Source: Streptomyces marincola
GTDB lineage: Bacteria; Actinomycetota; Actinomycetes; Streptomycetales; Streptomycetaceae
NCBI RefSeq assembly: GCF_020410765.1
Contig: NZ_CP084541.1
Location: 4,669,001-4,733,000, forward strand
Reading direction: 5' to 3'
DNA length: 64,000 nucleotides
The translations under genes were made by a program, and so were the position numbers. The notes beneath the pieces are model-generated. The model had not been told where the DNA came from, searched no databases, and saw only the letters and a list, made by a program, of their open reading frames with translations. Positions 36,619-45,586 of the stretch are shown here, in pieces. How positions within the stretch are numbered: position 1 is the first letter of the stretch; every line of letters begins with the position of its first letter.

Positions 36619-36786
36619 ATGGCGGCCATGAAGCCGCGGACGGGCGATGGTCCGCTTGAGGTGACCAAGGAGGGGCGGGGCATAATCATGCGCGTTCCGC
36701 TCGAAGGCGGTGGCCGACTCGTCGTCGAGCTGACTCCGGACGAAGCAGTCGCGCTCGACGAGGAGCTGAAGAAGGTGACCGGCTGA
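36619..36786 (+). CDS. DUF3117 protein
   Basis: This 55-residue actinobacterial protein has the family's nearly invariant sequence, including MKPRTGDGPLEVTKEGRG, VPLEGGGRLVVELTPDEA and a final helix. The length is exactly that of the family. The function is unknown; it is found next to the sigE cluster in many actinobacteria. The ATG has AAGGGGA upstream, and a perfect hairpin follows, so it is probably a single-gene transcript. Confidence 0.93.
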   Translation: MAAMKPRTGDGPLEVTKEGRGIIMRVPLEGGGRLVVELTPDEAVALDEELKKVTG

Positions 36787-36812
36787 GTCGCCGCCCTCCG
36801 AGCTGACTCGTC

Positions 36813-36847
36813 GGCGCCGCCCCGGACCACCCGTCCGGGGCGGCGCC
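36813..36847. terminator. Terminator after DUF3117
   Basis: GGCGCCGCCCCGGAC (36813-36827) pairs perfectly with its complement at 36833-36847 across a CACCC loop. It lies between convergent genes. Confidence 0.78.
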
Positions 36848-36887
36848 GTCTCGTGCCCGGGGCGCGGACGGCGGCCCGGGCTCGCCT

Positions 36888-37538
36888 TCAGGCCCGCGCC
36901 GCGCACAGCAGCCCGTCGCCCACCGGGAGCAGCGCGGGGACCAGGTCCTTGCTCTCCCGTACCGCGCGCAGCAACTCGCGCAGCCGGCGCACCTCGGTGG
37001 GCTGAGCCGCCGAGTCCACGGTGCGCCCGCCGGCGAAGACCCCGGCGAAGCACACCAGCCCACCGGGCCGCAGGAGCCGCAACGATTCTCCGAGGTAGTC
37101 GAGGCATTCGAGCCGGTCGCCGTCGCAGAACACCAGGTCGTAGCCGCCGTCGGTCAGCCGGGGCAGCACGTCGAGCGCGTGCCCGGGGATGACCCGCGTG
37201 CGGTTCGCGGCGTACCCGGCCATCCGGAACGCCTGCCGGGCGAACTGCTGCCGCTCCGGCTCCACATCGACGGTCGTCAGCACCCCGTCGGGCCGCATGC
37301 CGGCGAGCAGGTGGATGCCCGAGACGCCGGTGCCGGTGCCGATCTCCACCACGGCCCTGGCCGCGGAGACGGTGGCGAGCAGCCGCAACGCGTCACCGGT
37401 GCCGGGTGTGACCGGGCGCACGCCCGCCTCGCCCGCGCGGTCGCGGGCCCAGTCGAGCGCCGCCCCTTCGGCGGTCCCGGCGTCCGGGGCGCCATACGCC
37501 TCGGCGAACGCCCAGCTCGTCAGCCGGTTGCCGGTAAT
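36888..37538 (-). CDS. SAM-dependent O-methyltransferase, apparent ATT start
   Basis: This caffeoyl-CoA-type O-methyltransferase has motif I VVEIGTGTGVSG and the metal/SAM region DLVFCDGDRLECLDYL, and is followed in order by sigE as in other actinobacteria (Rv1220c in M. tuberculosis). The reading frame codes a convincing N-terminus (ITGNRLTSWAFAEAY) up to a TGA at 37557-37559, but between that stop and the GTG at 37421 there is no ATG, GTG or TTG. An ATT at 37538 lies 6 bases after AGGAG and is the best start. The alternatives are the GTG at 37421, which loses 39 residues, or a frameshift from the ATG at 37560. Confidence 0.75.
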   Translation of the reverse strand: MTGNRLTSWAFAEAYGAPDAGTAEGAALDWARDRAGEAGVRPVTPGTGDALRLLATVSAARAVVEIGTGTGVSGIHLLAGMRPDGVLTTVDVEPERQQFARQAFRMAGYAANRTRVIPGHALDVLPRLTDGGYDLVFCDGDRLECLDYLGESLRLLRPGGLVCFAGVFAGGRTVDSAAQPTEVRRLRELLRAVRESKDLVPALLPVGDGLLCAARA

Positions 37539-37704
37539 GGCCCTCTCCTGTCCCCGTCATTCACGCGCTTTGACTGTAGCGAGTCCGCGGGGGAACAGGA
37601 CGCCGGGACCGGACGTTGGATCATCGAACGGCCGCCCCCGGCGGGCGGCCCGGCGAAAAGCCGGTCCAAGGAATGCTTATCCGGAGCTAACGGGGCAGGT
37701 GGTT

Positions 37705-38517
37705 ATGGTAGGGACCCCACTGGACACCACCAGATCCGACAGGGGAGGTGCGGCCTCGTCCACCGGCCGGGGAGTGCTCAGGCGCTTCCTGCGGGCACCC
37801 GGCGGGCCGAATTCTGTGACAGAGAACGCTCCTGACGCCGACCGGGCGCGGGCCGCCGCAGACGCGGCCGACGGCACCACCACGACCGTCGCCACGTTCA
37901 AGGAGGGCGCGGACAGCGCGACCTGGGCGCCGCCGAGCTGGGAGGAGATCGTCAGCACCCACAGCGCGCGCGTCTACCGGCTGGCGTACCGCCTCACGGG
38001 CAACCAGCACGACGCCGAGGACCTCACGCAGGAGGTCTTCGTCCGTGTCTTCCGTTCGCTGTCCACCTACACGCCCGGCACGTTCGAGGGCTGGCTGCAC
38101 CGCATCACGACCAACCTGTTCCTCGACTCGGTGCGGCGCAAGCAGCGCATCCGCTTCGACGCGCTCGGCGACGACGCGGCCGACCGGCTGCCCAGCCGCG
38201 AGCCCACCCCCCAGCAGCACTTCAACGACACGCACTTCGACGCCGACGTGCAGCAGGCCCTGGACACCCTGGCCCCCGACTTCCGGGCGGCCGTGGTGCT
38301 GTGCGACATCGAGGGCCTCAGCTACGAGGAGATCGCCACCACCCTCGGCGTGAAGCTGGGCACCGTGCGCAGCCGCATCCACCGCGGTCGCTCCCACCTG
38401 CGCAAGGCGCTGCGGCACCGCTCGCCGCGCGTGCGCTCCGAGGCCGCGGCGCGCCCCGAGGCCGTGCTCGCCGCGGTCCCGGCGGGCCGGGGCACGGTGG
38501 AAGGCGGGGCGGAGTGA
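37705..38517 (+). CDS. sigE: ECF sigma factor, SigE type
   Basis: This 270-residue extracytoplasmic-function sigma factor has region 2 with DAEDLTQEVFVRVFRSL and region 4 with YEEIATTLGVKLGTVRSRI. A disordered N-terminal extension of about 75 residues precedes region 2, as in mycobacterial SigE. The order sigE, zinc anti-sigma factor, HtrA protease, tatB matches Rv1221-Rv1224, so it is the orthologue of M. tuberculosis SigE and not of the unrelated cell-envelope SigE of S. coelicolor. The ATG at 37705 has AGGTGG close upstream. It overlaps the anti-sigma gene by 4 bases. Confidence 0.9.
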   Translation: MVGTPLDTTRSDRGGAASSTGRGVLRRFLRAPGGPNSVTENAPDADRARAAADAADGTTTTVATFKEGADSATWAPPSWEEIVSTHSARVYRLAYRLTGNQHDAEDLTQEVFVRVFRSLSTYTPGTFEGWLHRITTNLFLDSVRRKQRIRFDALGDDAADRLPSREPTPQQHFNDTHFDADVQQALDTLAPDFRAAVVLCDIEGLSYEEIATTLGVKLGTVRSRIHRGRSHLRKALRHRSPRVRSEAAARPEAVLAAVPAGRGTVEGGAE

Positions 38518-39323
38518 GTGGTTCAGGTGAGGACGGACCTGCCGACCGCCATCTGGGCGAGAGCCTGGCGGCCCTGGTCGACGGCGAGCTGACCCACGAC
38601 AGCCGGGACCGGGTGCTGGCCCATCTCGCCACCTGCGCGCACTGCAAGGCGGAGGCGGACGCGCAGCGCGAGCTGAAGAACGTGTTCGCCCGCAGCGTGC
38701 TCCCCGGCCCGTCCGACGGGCTGCTCGCCCGGCTCCAGGCCCTGCCCGCGACCGACGCCGAGCGGGAGCGCGCGGTGGCCGACGGGCCCGATGACGAACC
38801 ACCGCCCGACCGGTCGGCGACGCGGCGGACGTCGGCGCTGCGCCTCGACGCGCTGCCGGGCGGCAGGCAGCGCGGCTCGGTGCTCGGGCCGCCGGCCATC
38901 GCGGGCGAGCGGGGCTTCCGGATACACGAGCCGGGGACGGCGCGGACGCACCGCGGTCACCGGCTCGCTTTCGCCGCCGCGGGCGCGGTCTCGCTCGCCG
39001 CCTTCGCCATCGGCGGCACGGTCAGCGGCGTGGGCGCGGGCGCGGCCGGCGCCGGATCCGGCGCGCCGAGCGCGGTGTCGGCGGCCAGCGGCGTCACCCC
39101 GGCGCACGCCACCCGCCCTTCGGCCGCGCGTTCGGAGGAGGAAAGGCCGCTGCCCGCGGTACTGACGGCGCAGGCCGCCGGATTCGCGCTGCTCAGCGCC
39201 CCGGCCGGGCCCATCGGGTCGAGCGGGCAGCTGTTCCCGCTGATCGGCACCGGCCTCCACCTCGCCGGCGGAGGCGTCCCCTCCGCGTCGCCCAGCCTGC
39301 TCAACGCCCTGGGGCCGCGCTGA
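38514..39323 (+). CDS. Zinc-finger anti-sigma factor partner of SigE
   Basis: This 269-residue protein has an N-terminal zinc-binding anti-sigma domain with HLATCAHCKAE, giving the His-x3-Cys-x2-Cys signature that senses redox or envelope stress in this family. A membrane segment near residues 145-165 (HRLAFAAAGAVSLAAFAIGG) places the C-terminus outside. The GTG start lies inside the sigE stop (GTGA), so the pair is translationally coupled. The C-terminal half is low-complexity Ala/Ser/Gly. Confidence 0.88.
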   Translation: MSGSGEDGPADRHLGESLAALVDGELTHDSRDRVLAHLATCAHCKAEADAQRELKNVFARSVLPGPSDGLLARLQALPATDAERERAVADGPDDEPPPDRSATRRTSALRLDALPGGRQRGSVLGPPAIAGERGFRIHEPGTARTHRGHRLAFAAAGAVSLAAFAIGGTVSGVGAGAAGAGSGAPSAVSAASGVTPAHATRPSAARSEEERPLPAVLTAQAAGFALLSAPAGPIGSSGQLFPLIGTGLHLAGGGVPSASPSLLNALGPR

Positions 39324-39394
39324 ATCCGGGGCACTGACCTGGTTCAATGCGGAGCCGGGAGCGATACGCCGCGGACACGATGGGGAACGCCGCC

Positions 39395-40756
39395 ATGGAC
39401 AAGGGCAACAGCCTTCCCGGCCACCAGGGCGCGCCGGGCGGCTCCGGCGCGGGCGGGGAAGCGGAGCCGCCGGGCCACGACCCGTACGGCACCCCGCCGT
39501 ACGGCCAGCCCGGCCCGTGGGCGCCGGCGCCGCCCGTGCGACGCCCCGACCCCACGCCACCGGTCGGCACCCACCTGCCGCCCGCCGCGCCGCCGCGCTA
39601 CGACCCGTGGGCCGCGCCGGGCGGGACCGGCGCGGGCGGCGCGGCCGAGGCCGGTCGGCCGGCCCCGGAGGGCGCCGCGCCGCGAGGGCCCCGGCGCCTG
39701 CTCGCGGGCGCCGGCGTGATCGCGCTGGTCGCGGGCGTCCTCGGCGGCGCCGTGGGGGCGTACCTGGAGCGCGAGGGCGCGTTCAGCGAGGTGCGGCTGC
39801 CCCAGTCGGAGGCGGCGGACGAGCCGCCCGCCGAGGGCAGCATCGCCGGGATCGCGGAGGCCGCGCTGCCCGGCGTCGTCACGCTCGGCGGCGGCACCGG
39901 CTTCGTGATCGACGACCGGGGCCACATCCTCACCAACGCCCACGTCGTGCGGCCGGCCGAGCGCGGCGGCGGGATAGAGGTCACCTTCAGCAGCGGGGAC
40001 ACCGCGCGCGCCGAGGTCGTCGGGCAGGACAGCGGCTACGACCTGGCGGTGGTGCGGGTCACCGGGGTGTCGGGGCTCGCCCCGCTGCCGCTGGGCAACT
40101 CCGACGCCGTGCGCGTGGGCGACCCCGTGGTCGCCATCGGCGCGCCCTTCGACCTGGCGGGCACGGTCACCTCGGGCATCATCAGCGCCACCGAGCGCCC
40201 CATCACGGCGGGCGGCGAGCAGGCGGACGGCTCCGACGTCAGCTACGTCAACGCGCTCCAGACCGACGCACCGATCAACCCGGGCAACTCGGGCGGCCCG
40301 CTCGTGGACGCCGAGGGCCGCGTCATCGGCGTCAACAGCGCCATCCGCACCGCGGACGGCGGCGGCCTCGACCCCGGGGCGGCGGGCAGCGTGGGCCTCG
40401 GCTTCGCCATCCCGGTCAACCAGGCCAAGGACGTCGCCGAGCAGCTGATCAACGAGGGGCGCGCCAGCCACCCCGTGATCGGCGTCACCCTGGACACCGG
40501 CTACCCGGGCGACGGCGCGCGGGTCGGCAGCGCGTCGGGCGGCCGGGCCGTCGAGCCGGACGGCCCCGCGGACGCCGCGGGCGTCGAGGAGGGCGACGTC
40601 ATCACCGCGGTCGACGGCGAGCCCGTGCGCGGCAGCGACGAGCTGATCGTGAAGATCCGCAGCCACCGGCCGGGGGACGAGCTGGAGCTGACCGTCGAGC
40701 GCGGCGGGGACGAGATCTCGCTGACGGTCACCCTGGGGGAGCGCTTCGGTGACTGA
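39395..40756 (+). CDS. HtrA/DegP-type membrane serine protease with PDZ domain
   Basis: This 453-residue protease follows the sigE/anti-sigma pair. A Pro/Gly-rich cytoplasmic N-terminus of about 90 residues leads to one membrane helix (LLAGAGVIALVAGVLGGAVG). The trypsin-like domain shows His in LTNAHVV, Asp in SGYDLAVVRV and Ser in NPGNSGGPLVD. A C-terminal PDZ domain (EEGDVITAVDGEPVRGSDEL) should bind exposed peptide ends. It probably degrades damaged envelope proteins. The ATG at 39395 with GGGGA upstream is preferred to 39347, which lacks a ribosome site. Confidence 0.9.
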   Translation: MDKGNSLPGHQGAPGGSGAGGEAEPPGHDPYGTPPYGQPGPWAPAPPVRRPDPTPPVGTHLPPAAPPRYDPWAAPGGTGAGGAAEAGRPAPEGAAPRGPRRLLAGAGVIALVAGVLGGAVGAYLEREGAFSEVRLPQSEAADEPPAEGSIAGIAEAALPGVVTLGGGTGFVIDDRGHILTNAHVVRPAERGGGIEVTFSSGDTARAEVVGQDSGYDLAVVRVTGVSGLAPLPLGNSDAVRVGDPVVAIGAPFDLAGTVTSGIISATERPITAGGEQADGSDVSYVNALQTDAPINPGNSGGPLVDAEGRVIGVNSAIRTADGGGLDPGAAGSVGLGFAIPVNQAKDVAEQLINEGRASHPVIGVTLDTGYPGDGARVGSASGGRAVEPDGPADAAGVEEGDVITAVDGEPVRGSDELIVKIRSHRPGDELELTVERGGDEISLTVTLGERFGD

Positions 40757-40876
40757 ACGACGGCTCTTGACGCGGCCGTGGTCCGTCGTTCACCGCATCG
40801 TGGGCTACGCCGTCTCCCCTCCGCGGCCGTTGCCGGGTACCGTGGCCATCTACCGTTCGCGTCAGGGAGCTGTCAG

Positions 40877-41350
40877 GTGTTCTTCGATATAGGCTCACTG
40901 GAGTTCATCACGCTGATCATCCTGGCCATCCTGGTCTTCGGGCCGGAGAAGTTGCCCAAGATGATCCAGGACACGGCCCGGTTCATCCGCAAGGTCCGTG
41001 ACTTCTCCGACAGCGCGAAGCAGGACATCCGGGAGGAGCTGGGCCCGGAGTTCAAGGACTTCGAGTTCGAGGACCTGAACCCGCGCAGGTTCGCCAAGAA
41101 GCACCTGCTGGACAACGACGACCTCGGCCTGAAGGAACTGACCAGCAGCCTCGACATGCGCAAGGAGCTGACCGAGGTCACCGACGCGGTCAACGGCAGG
41201 ACCCCGAGGACGAGCCTGACGAAGACCCCGCCGGCCGCCGCGGCCTCCGGGGCCGGCGCGGCCGGTACCGTGTCGCTGGGCAAGAAGGGCGAGGCCGCGC
41301 CCGCCGCGGCCCCCAAGGACCCGCCGCCGTTCGACGCCGACGCCACCTGA
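40877..41350 (+). CDS. tatB: Sec-independent translocase subunit TatB
   Basis: This 157-residue protein has the short N-terminal helix and hinge of TatB (FFDIGSLEFITLIILAILVF then GPEKLP), the amphipathic helix that follows, and a polar tail. TatB with TatC receives twin-arginine substrates. The gene position after the HtrA gene matches mycobacteria. The GTG has AGGGAG upstream. Two TACCGT boxes (40838 and 40851) may serve a promoter of its own. Confidence 0.93.
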   Translation: MFFDIGSLEFITLIILAILVFGPEKLPKMIQDTARFIRKVRDFSDSAKQDIREELGPEFKDFEFEDLNPRRFAKKHLLDNDDLGLKELTSSLDMRKELTEVTDAVNGRTPRTSLTKTPPAAAASGAGAAGTVSLGKKGEAAPAAAPKDPPPFDADAT

Positions 41351-41484
41351 GTGGATACGCCGCCCTTCGGGGCATATGACGCCCCGTGACCTCCCGGCCT
41401 GCCCTCCGCCCCGGATCCGTATGGCTATCCTCCCTATGTCCGGGGTGACCCCAGGACGAGGGCAACGAGGAGGCGTCGCGTTAC

Positions 41485-42168
41485 ATGGAGACGACGAGTC
41501 GGGCTGAGCCGCAGGACTCGACAGACGGTCCAGGCGCGTCCGGGGGCAAGCCCGTGCCGCAGGGGGTGCCGGGCGCGCGCCGGGCGGTGGAAGGCTACCT
41601 GATGGCGGGCTTCCCCTGGTACGGACTGGACGAGGCGTTCACGGGCCCCCGCTGGCTGATGCAGGTCGGGGTCTCCGCCGACGGCGCCGTGGAGCACGGC
41701 TCCGTCGGGCACGGCGACGAGCCGTCCCTGCGGGGCGAACTGGAGGACGACGAGCAGCGGTTCGCGGTCGTCGTGACCGTCGCGAGCCGCCCCGTGCGGC
41801 GCAGCCCGGACGGCACCGGGCTGCTTGAGGCCACCTCGGTGTCCTCGGCCGCCTGGCTGGCCGGCTCGGGACTGCTCTCGTGCACGTGGCCCGCCCAGAT
41901 GGAACGCGCGCTGCGCCAGGACTGGCTCGACCAGCAGACCGCCATCGCGTGGGAGCTGGCCGACGACATGAACGGCGGCACCTGGACGGTGCTCTCGCTG
42001 CCCGTGGACGGCGTGCCCACCGACTTCCACTACCGGGAGTCCGAGTACGGGTGGGTGCTCGCCGGCGCGGCGCAGCACGACGTGCACATCGGCGCCTACG
42101 GGCGCGGCATGAGCGCGTACGGCCTCGGGTTCGCCGTGGTCAAGGACATCGAGAGCTACGCGGAGTAG
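41485..42168 (+). CDS. Conserved hypothetical protein
   Basis: This 227-residue protein has no signal peptide or membrane segment. The conserved core has FPWYGLDEAFTGPRWLM and, at the end, GWVLAGAAQHDVHIGAYGRG and YGLGFAVVKDI, which suggests a small globular domain. I do not recognise a function. The ATG has GAGGAGG some 12 bases upstream, and a TATCCT box at 41426 could drive it. It is convergent with mrp and separated from it by a hairpin. Confidence 0.7.
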   Translation: METTSRAEPQDSTDGPGASGGKPVPQGVPGARRAVEGYLMAGFPWYGLDEAFTGPRWLMQVGVSADGAVEHGSVGHGDEPSLRGELEDDEQRFAVVVTVASRPVRRSPDGTGLLEATSVSSAAWLAGSGLLSCTWPAQMERALRQDWLDQQTAIAWELADDMNGGTWTVLSLPVDGVPTDFHYRESEYGWVLAGAAQHDVHIGAYGRGMSAYGLGFAVVKDIESYAE

Positions 42169-42189
42169 CCCGCGGGCCCGCTCCGCGCG

Positions 42190-42210
42190 GGCCGGGCGGG
42201 CCGCCCGGCC
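42190..42210. terminator. Bidirectional terminator before mrp 3' end
   Basis: GGCCGGGC pairs with GCCCGGCC across a 5-base loop in the 80-base gap between convergent genes. A second hairpin (GGCCCGC/GCGGGCC) lies just upstream. Confidence 0.6.
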
Positions 42211-42248
42211 CCCCGACGCGGCCGGGGCCGCGGGGAGCCGGGCGGGCG

Positions 42249-43424
42249 TCAGAACTTGTTGCGCGGCGTGATGCCGAGCGACAGGCCGGCGAGCCCGCGC
42301 TGGCGCGTGCCGAGCGCGGCGGCGACCTGGCGCAGCGCCGTTCCGGCGGGGGAGTCCGGGTCGGACAGCACGACGGGCTTGCCGTCGTCGCCGCCCTCGC
42401 GCAGCCGCACGTCGATCGGGATGCTGCCGAGCACGGGCACCTCGGCGCCGGTCGTCCTGGTCAGCCCCTCGGCCACGCGCCGGCCGCCGCCCGTGCCGAA
42501 CACGTCGACCATCTCGCCGCAGTGCGGGCAGGGGAGGCCCGCCATGTTCTCCACGACGCCGACGATCTTCTGGTGGGTCTGCACCGCGATCGACCCGGCC
42601 CGTTCCGCGACCTCGGCCGCCGCCTGCTGCGGAGTGGTCACGACCAGGATCTCCGCGCCGGGCACCAGCTGCGCGACGGAGATCGCGATGTCGCCCGTGC
42701 CCGGCGGCAGGTCGAGCAGCAGCACGTCGAGGTCGCCCCAGTAGACGTCGGCGAGGAACTGCTGGAGCGCGCGGTGCAGCATCGGGCCGCGCCACACCAC
42801 GGGCGCGTTGCCCGGGGTGAACATCCCGATGGAGATCACCTTCACGCCGTGCGCCGTCGGCGGCATGATCATGTTCTCGACCTGGGTGGGCCTGGCGTCG
42901 GTGCCGAGCATGCGGGGCACCGAGTGGCCGTAGATGTCGGCGTCCACGACGCCGACCTTCAGGCCGTCCGCGGCCAGCGCCGCGGCCAGGTTGACCGTGA
43001 CGGACGACTTGCCGACGCCGCCCTTGCCCGAGGCCACCGCGTAGACGCGGGTCAGCGAGCCGGGCTGGGCGAACGGGACCTCCCGTTCGGCCTGCCCGCC
43101 CCGCAGCGTGGTGGCCAGGTCCTTGCGCTGCTCGTCGCTCATGACGTCGAGGTCGACCCTGACCCCGGAGACGCCGGGCACCGAGCGGACCGCCGCGGTC
43201 ACGTCGGACGTGATCGAGTCCCGCATCGGGCAGCCGGCGATCGTCAGATACACCCCGACGGTCACCGTGCCGTCGGCGGCGACATCCACCGACTTGACCA
43301 TGCCCAGGTCGGTGATGGGCCGGTGGATCTCCGGGTCGTTCACCCGCTTCAGCGCGGCCCGCACCGCTTCTTCCGTGGGCAGCGTGCCGGTCGCACCCGG
43401 GGCCGGGGGGGTATCGGTAGCCAT
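42249..43424 (-). CDS. mrp: Mrp/NBP35-family Fe-S cluster carrier ATPase
   Basis: This 391-residue P-loop protein is thought to assemble and deliver Fe-S clusters. An N-terminal DUF59 domain (residues 15-90) precedes the deviant Walker A SGKGGVGKSS, the DADIYG and LPPGTGD motifs, and the CPHC pair that bridges a cluster between subunits. The ATG at 43424 has TACCAT 7 bases upstream and no ribosome site, so it is leaderless. It diverges from a lipoprotein gene. Confidence 0.93.
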   Translation of the reverse strand: MATDTPPAPGATGTLPTEEAVRAALKRVNDPEIHRPITDLGMVKSVDVAADGTVTVGVYLTIAGCPMRDSITSDVTAAVRSVPGVSGVRVDLDVMSDEQRKDLATTLRGGQAEREVPFAQPGSLTRVYAVASGKGGVGKSSVTVNLAAALAADGLKVGVVDADIYGHSVPRMLGTDARPTQVENMIMPPTAHGVKVISIGMFTPGNAPVVWRGPMLHRALQQFLADVYWGDLDVLLLDLPPGTGDIAISVAQLVPGAEILVVTTPQQAAAEVAERAGSIAVQTHQKIVGVVENMAGLPCPHCGEMVDVFGTGGGRRVAEGLTRTTGAEVPVLGSIPIDVRLREGGDDGKPVVLSDPDSPAGTALRQVAAALGTRQRGLAGLSLGITPRNKF

Positions 43425-43431
43425 GCCCCCG

Positions 43432-43498
43432 ATGGTACGGCGCCCGGGCCGCGAGGGAGGACTCGACCTTCGGCCCGCGGGGCGCGGGCCGGTACGCT
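43432..43498. promoter_or_regulatory. Divergent leaderless promoters (mrp and lipoprotein gene)
   Basis: TACCAT on the minus strand (43432-43437) ends 7 bases before the mrp ATG. TACGCT on the plus strand (43493-43498) ends 7 bases before the GTG at 43506. The pair occupies the 81-base gap. Confidence 0.5.
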
Positions 43499-43505
43499 GC
43501 CGCCC

Positions 43506-44273
43506 GTGATCCCAACTGCCCCCACACAGCGGCTCAGGTGGCGCAGGACCATGGCAGGCGCGGCGTGCGCCGCGGTGCTCGCCGTGGCGACGGCGGCCTG
43601 CGGCGGTGCGGAGGAGCCCGAGGTCGAGACGAACGGTCTCGACGAGCTGGCCCCCGCGGAGATAGAGGAGCGCGCCAGGCAGGCGGCGGCCGAGGCGCCC
43701 ACCGTGCGCCTGTCGGGCACGGTCCTGGTCGGCGACAGCTCCTTCCGGCTCGACGTGCGGCTGGGCGACGAGGGCGCCGTGGGCGAGGTGTCGGTCGAGG
43801 GCGTCACGTTCGAGGTGCTGCGCGTCGGCGAGGACCTGTACATCAAGGCGGACGCGGCGTTCTGGGAGAGCGAGGCGATCCCCGAGGAGCTGGAGTCCGA
43901 CCCGGCCGAGAAGCTGGACGGCAAGTACGTGCGGGTGGCGCCCGACGACCCCGCGTACGCGGAGGTGAGCGGGTTCACCGACAAGGACACGCTCCTCGAC
44001 GGGCTGCTCACGCTGGACGGCGAGCGCGCGACCGGCGAGGAGCGCGGCGAGATCGACGGCATGGAGACGCTGCGCGTCGAGGGGAACGCCGGGGCGGGCG
44101 GCGCCCTTGAGGTCGCCCTGTTCGGAACGCCGTACCCGCTGTGGATCGAGCGCGGCGGCGACGCGGGCGAGCTGTCGATGGACGACTGGGGCGAGGAGTT
44201 CTCGCTGAACCCGCCGCCCGAGGACGAGGTCGTGGACTACGGGGACGCCATGATCACCGAGGCGGCTGAGTAG
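43506..44273 (+). CDS. Lipoprotein, LppX/LprG-like fold
   Basis: This 255-residue protein has a lipoprotein signal with RLRWRRT, a hydrophobic core and TAAC (Cys32). The mature domain alternates charged and beta-prone segments (SFRLDVRLGDEG, VLRVGEDLYIKAD, MEDLRV-like strand near the end), which resembles the LppX/LprAFG half-barrel that carries lipids in mycobacteria. The final 35 residues are very acidic. The GTG at 43506 is leaderless; an ATG 15 codons later is possible but would shorten the signal's basic part. Confidence 0.7.
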   Translation: MIPTAPTQRLRWRRTMAGAACAAVLAVATAACGGAEEPEVETNGLDELAPAEIEERARQAAAEAPTVRLSGTVLVGDSSFRLDVRLGDEGAVGEVSVEGVTFEVLRVGEDLYIKADAAFWESEAIPEELESDPAEKLDGKYVRVAPDDPAYAEVSGFTDKDTLLDGLLTLDGERATGEERGEIDGMETLRVEGNAGAGGALEVALFGTPYPLWIERGGDAGELSMDDWGEEFSLNPPPEDEVVDYGDAMITEAAE

Positions 44274-44805
44274 CGCCGCGGCCCCGCCGGCCGCCCGCAC
44301 GGCGGGCCGGCAGGCCCGTGGGCACCCGCACGCGGGTGGCCGCGGGGGTCGGCAGCGGCCGGGCCGCACCGGACTCGGCGGGCATGGCGCCGGGCCGCCT
44401 GGACGGCTCCCCGGCCGGCTCAAGGCGCAGCACCCGGCAGGTCGCGGCCCACCTCTCCGCGAGCCCCTCGGCGTCCGGGGCGTTCAGCCGCTTGGCCGCG
44501 AGTTCGGCGACCGCCGAGGCCCAGACCTCGCCGCGCGGGGCCGGCTCGGTGACGAGCGCGGGCCACTCCACGAGCAGCCCGCCCTTGTCCTTGCTGCGGC
44601 AGCCGACCGCGGCGGGCGCGCCGTCCTCAAGGCCGAGGTCGTCGAGCGGCTGCTCGCCCGGGCCGCCGACCAGGCACACCGCGCCGTCGTGCCAGACGTG
44701 CCACAGGGCGCGCCGCGGCCCCCGCGGGCCCCGGACCCACACCAGCGCGGACTTCTTCGCGGCCTCCTCGATCAGGGCGCGGCCGAACGCGGGCGTGGTC
44801 GTCAT
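44254..44805 (-). CDS. Conserved hypothetical protein
   Basis: This 183-residue soluble protein contains SALVWVRGPRGPRRALWHVW followed by RSKDKGGLLVEWPALVTE, a beta-rich pattern that hints at a split-barrel, and a C-terminal Pro/Arg/Gly tail that looks disordered. I do not recognise a function. The ATG has TACGCT (44812-44817) 6 bases upstream, so it is leaderless. Its 3' end overlaps the convergent lipoprotein gene by 20 bases. Confidence 0.65.
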   Translation of the reverse strand: MTTTPAFGRALIEEAAKKSALVWVRGPRGPRRALWHVWHDGAVCLVGGPGEQPLDDLGLEDGAPAAVGCRSKDKGGLLVEWPALVTEPAPRGEVWASAVAELAAKRLNAPDAEGLAERWAATCRVLRLEPAGEPSRRPGAMPAESGAARPLPTPAATRVRVPTGLPARRAGGRRGRGATQPPR

Positions 44806-44830
44806 GGGCGGAGCGTAGCCCGCCGCGGTG

Positions 44831-45586
44831 TCAGGCGGACAGCCCGAGGGCGGCCATCCGCTTGGTGTGCGCCTCGGTGATGCGGGAGAACATCCGGCCG
44901 ATCTCCGCGAGGTCGAAGCCGTCGGCCACGCCCCCCACGAGCATCGTCGACAGGGCGTCCCGGTCGGCCACCACGCGCTGCGCCTGGGACAGCGCCTCAC
45001 CCATCAGCCTGCGGGCCCACAGGGCGAGCCGGCCGCCGACGCGCGGATCGGCCTCGATGGCGGCGCGCACCTTCTCCACCGCGAACGACGCGTGGCCGGT
45101 GTCGTCGAGCACCGCGAGCACCAGCGCGCGGGTGTCGGAGTCGAGCCTGACCGCGACCTCGCGGTAGAAGTCGGCGGCGATGGCGTCGCCCACGTACGCC
45201 TTGACCAGCCCTTCGAGCCAGTCGGACGGCGCGGTCAGGCGGTGGAACTCCTCAAGGGCGGACGCGAACGGCTCCATCGCCGCCGCCGGGTCCTCGTCGA
45301 TCTCCCGCAGCCGGCCCGTCAGCCGTTCGAAGTGCTGGAACTCGGCCGCCGCCATCCGGGCCAGCGCGGCCTTGTCGGCGAGGGCGGGCGCCAGCTTCGC
45401 GTCGTCGGCGAGACGTTCGAACGCGGCCAGCTCGCCGTAGGCGAGAGCGCCGAGCAGGTCGACGACGGCCGCCCGGTAGCGGGGGTCGGCGGAGGACTCG
45501 GCCCAGTCCGCCGCGGCGACGCCGGTGAGCTCGCGGGACCGCTCCTCGGCGGTCGCGTCGGGACTCGGGGTCTTCGGCGTCTCCAT
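44831..45586 (-). CDS. Ferritin-like-fold protein (MiaE-like)
   Basis: This 251-residue mostly helical protein has a ferritin-like four-helix core with AYGELAAFERLADDA, AAAEFQHFERLTGRL and GDAIAADFYREVA; the Glu and Glu-x-x-His residues fit a di-iron site as in the tRNA hydroxylase MiaE group. The substrate is unknown. The ATG at 45586 follows GGGAGACC. It diverges from the DEAD-box helicase gene, the same pairing as Rv3210c/Rv3211. Confidence 0.8.
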   Translation of the reverse strand: METPKTPSPDATAEERSRELTGVAAADWAESSADPRYRAAVVDLLGALAYGELAAFERLADDAKLAPALADKAALARMAAAEFQHFERLTGRLREIDEDPAAAMEPFASALEEFHRLTAPSDWLEGLVKAYVGDAIAADFYREVAVRLDSDTRALVLAVLDDTGHASFAVEKVRAAIEADPRVGGRLALWARRLMGEALSQAQRVVADRDALSTMLVGGVADGFDLAEIGRMFSRITEAHTKRMAALGLSA

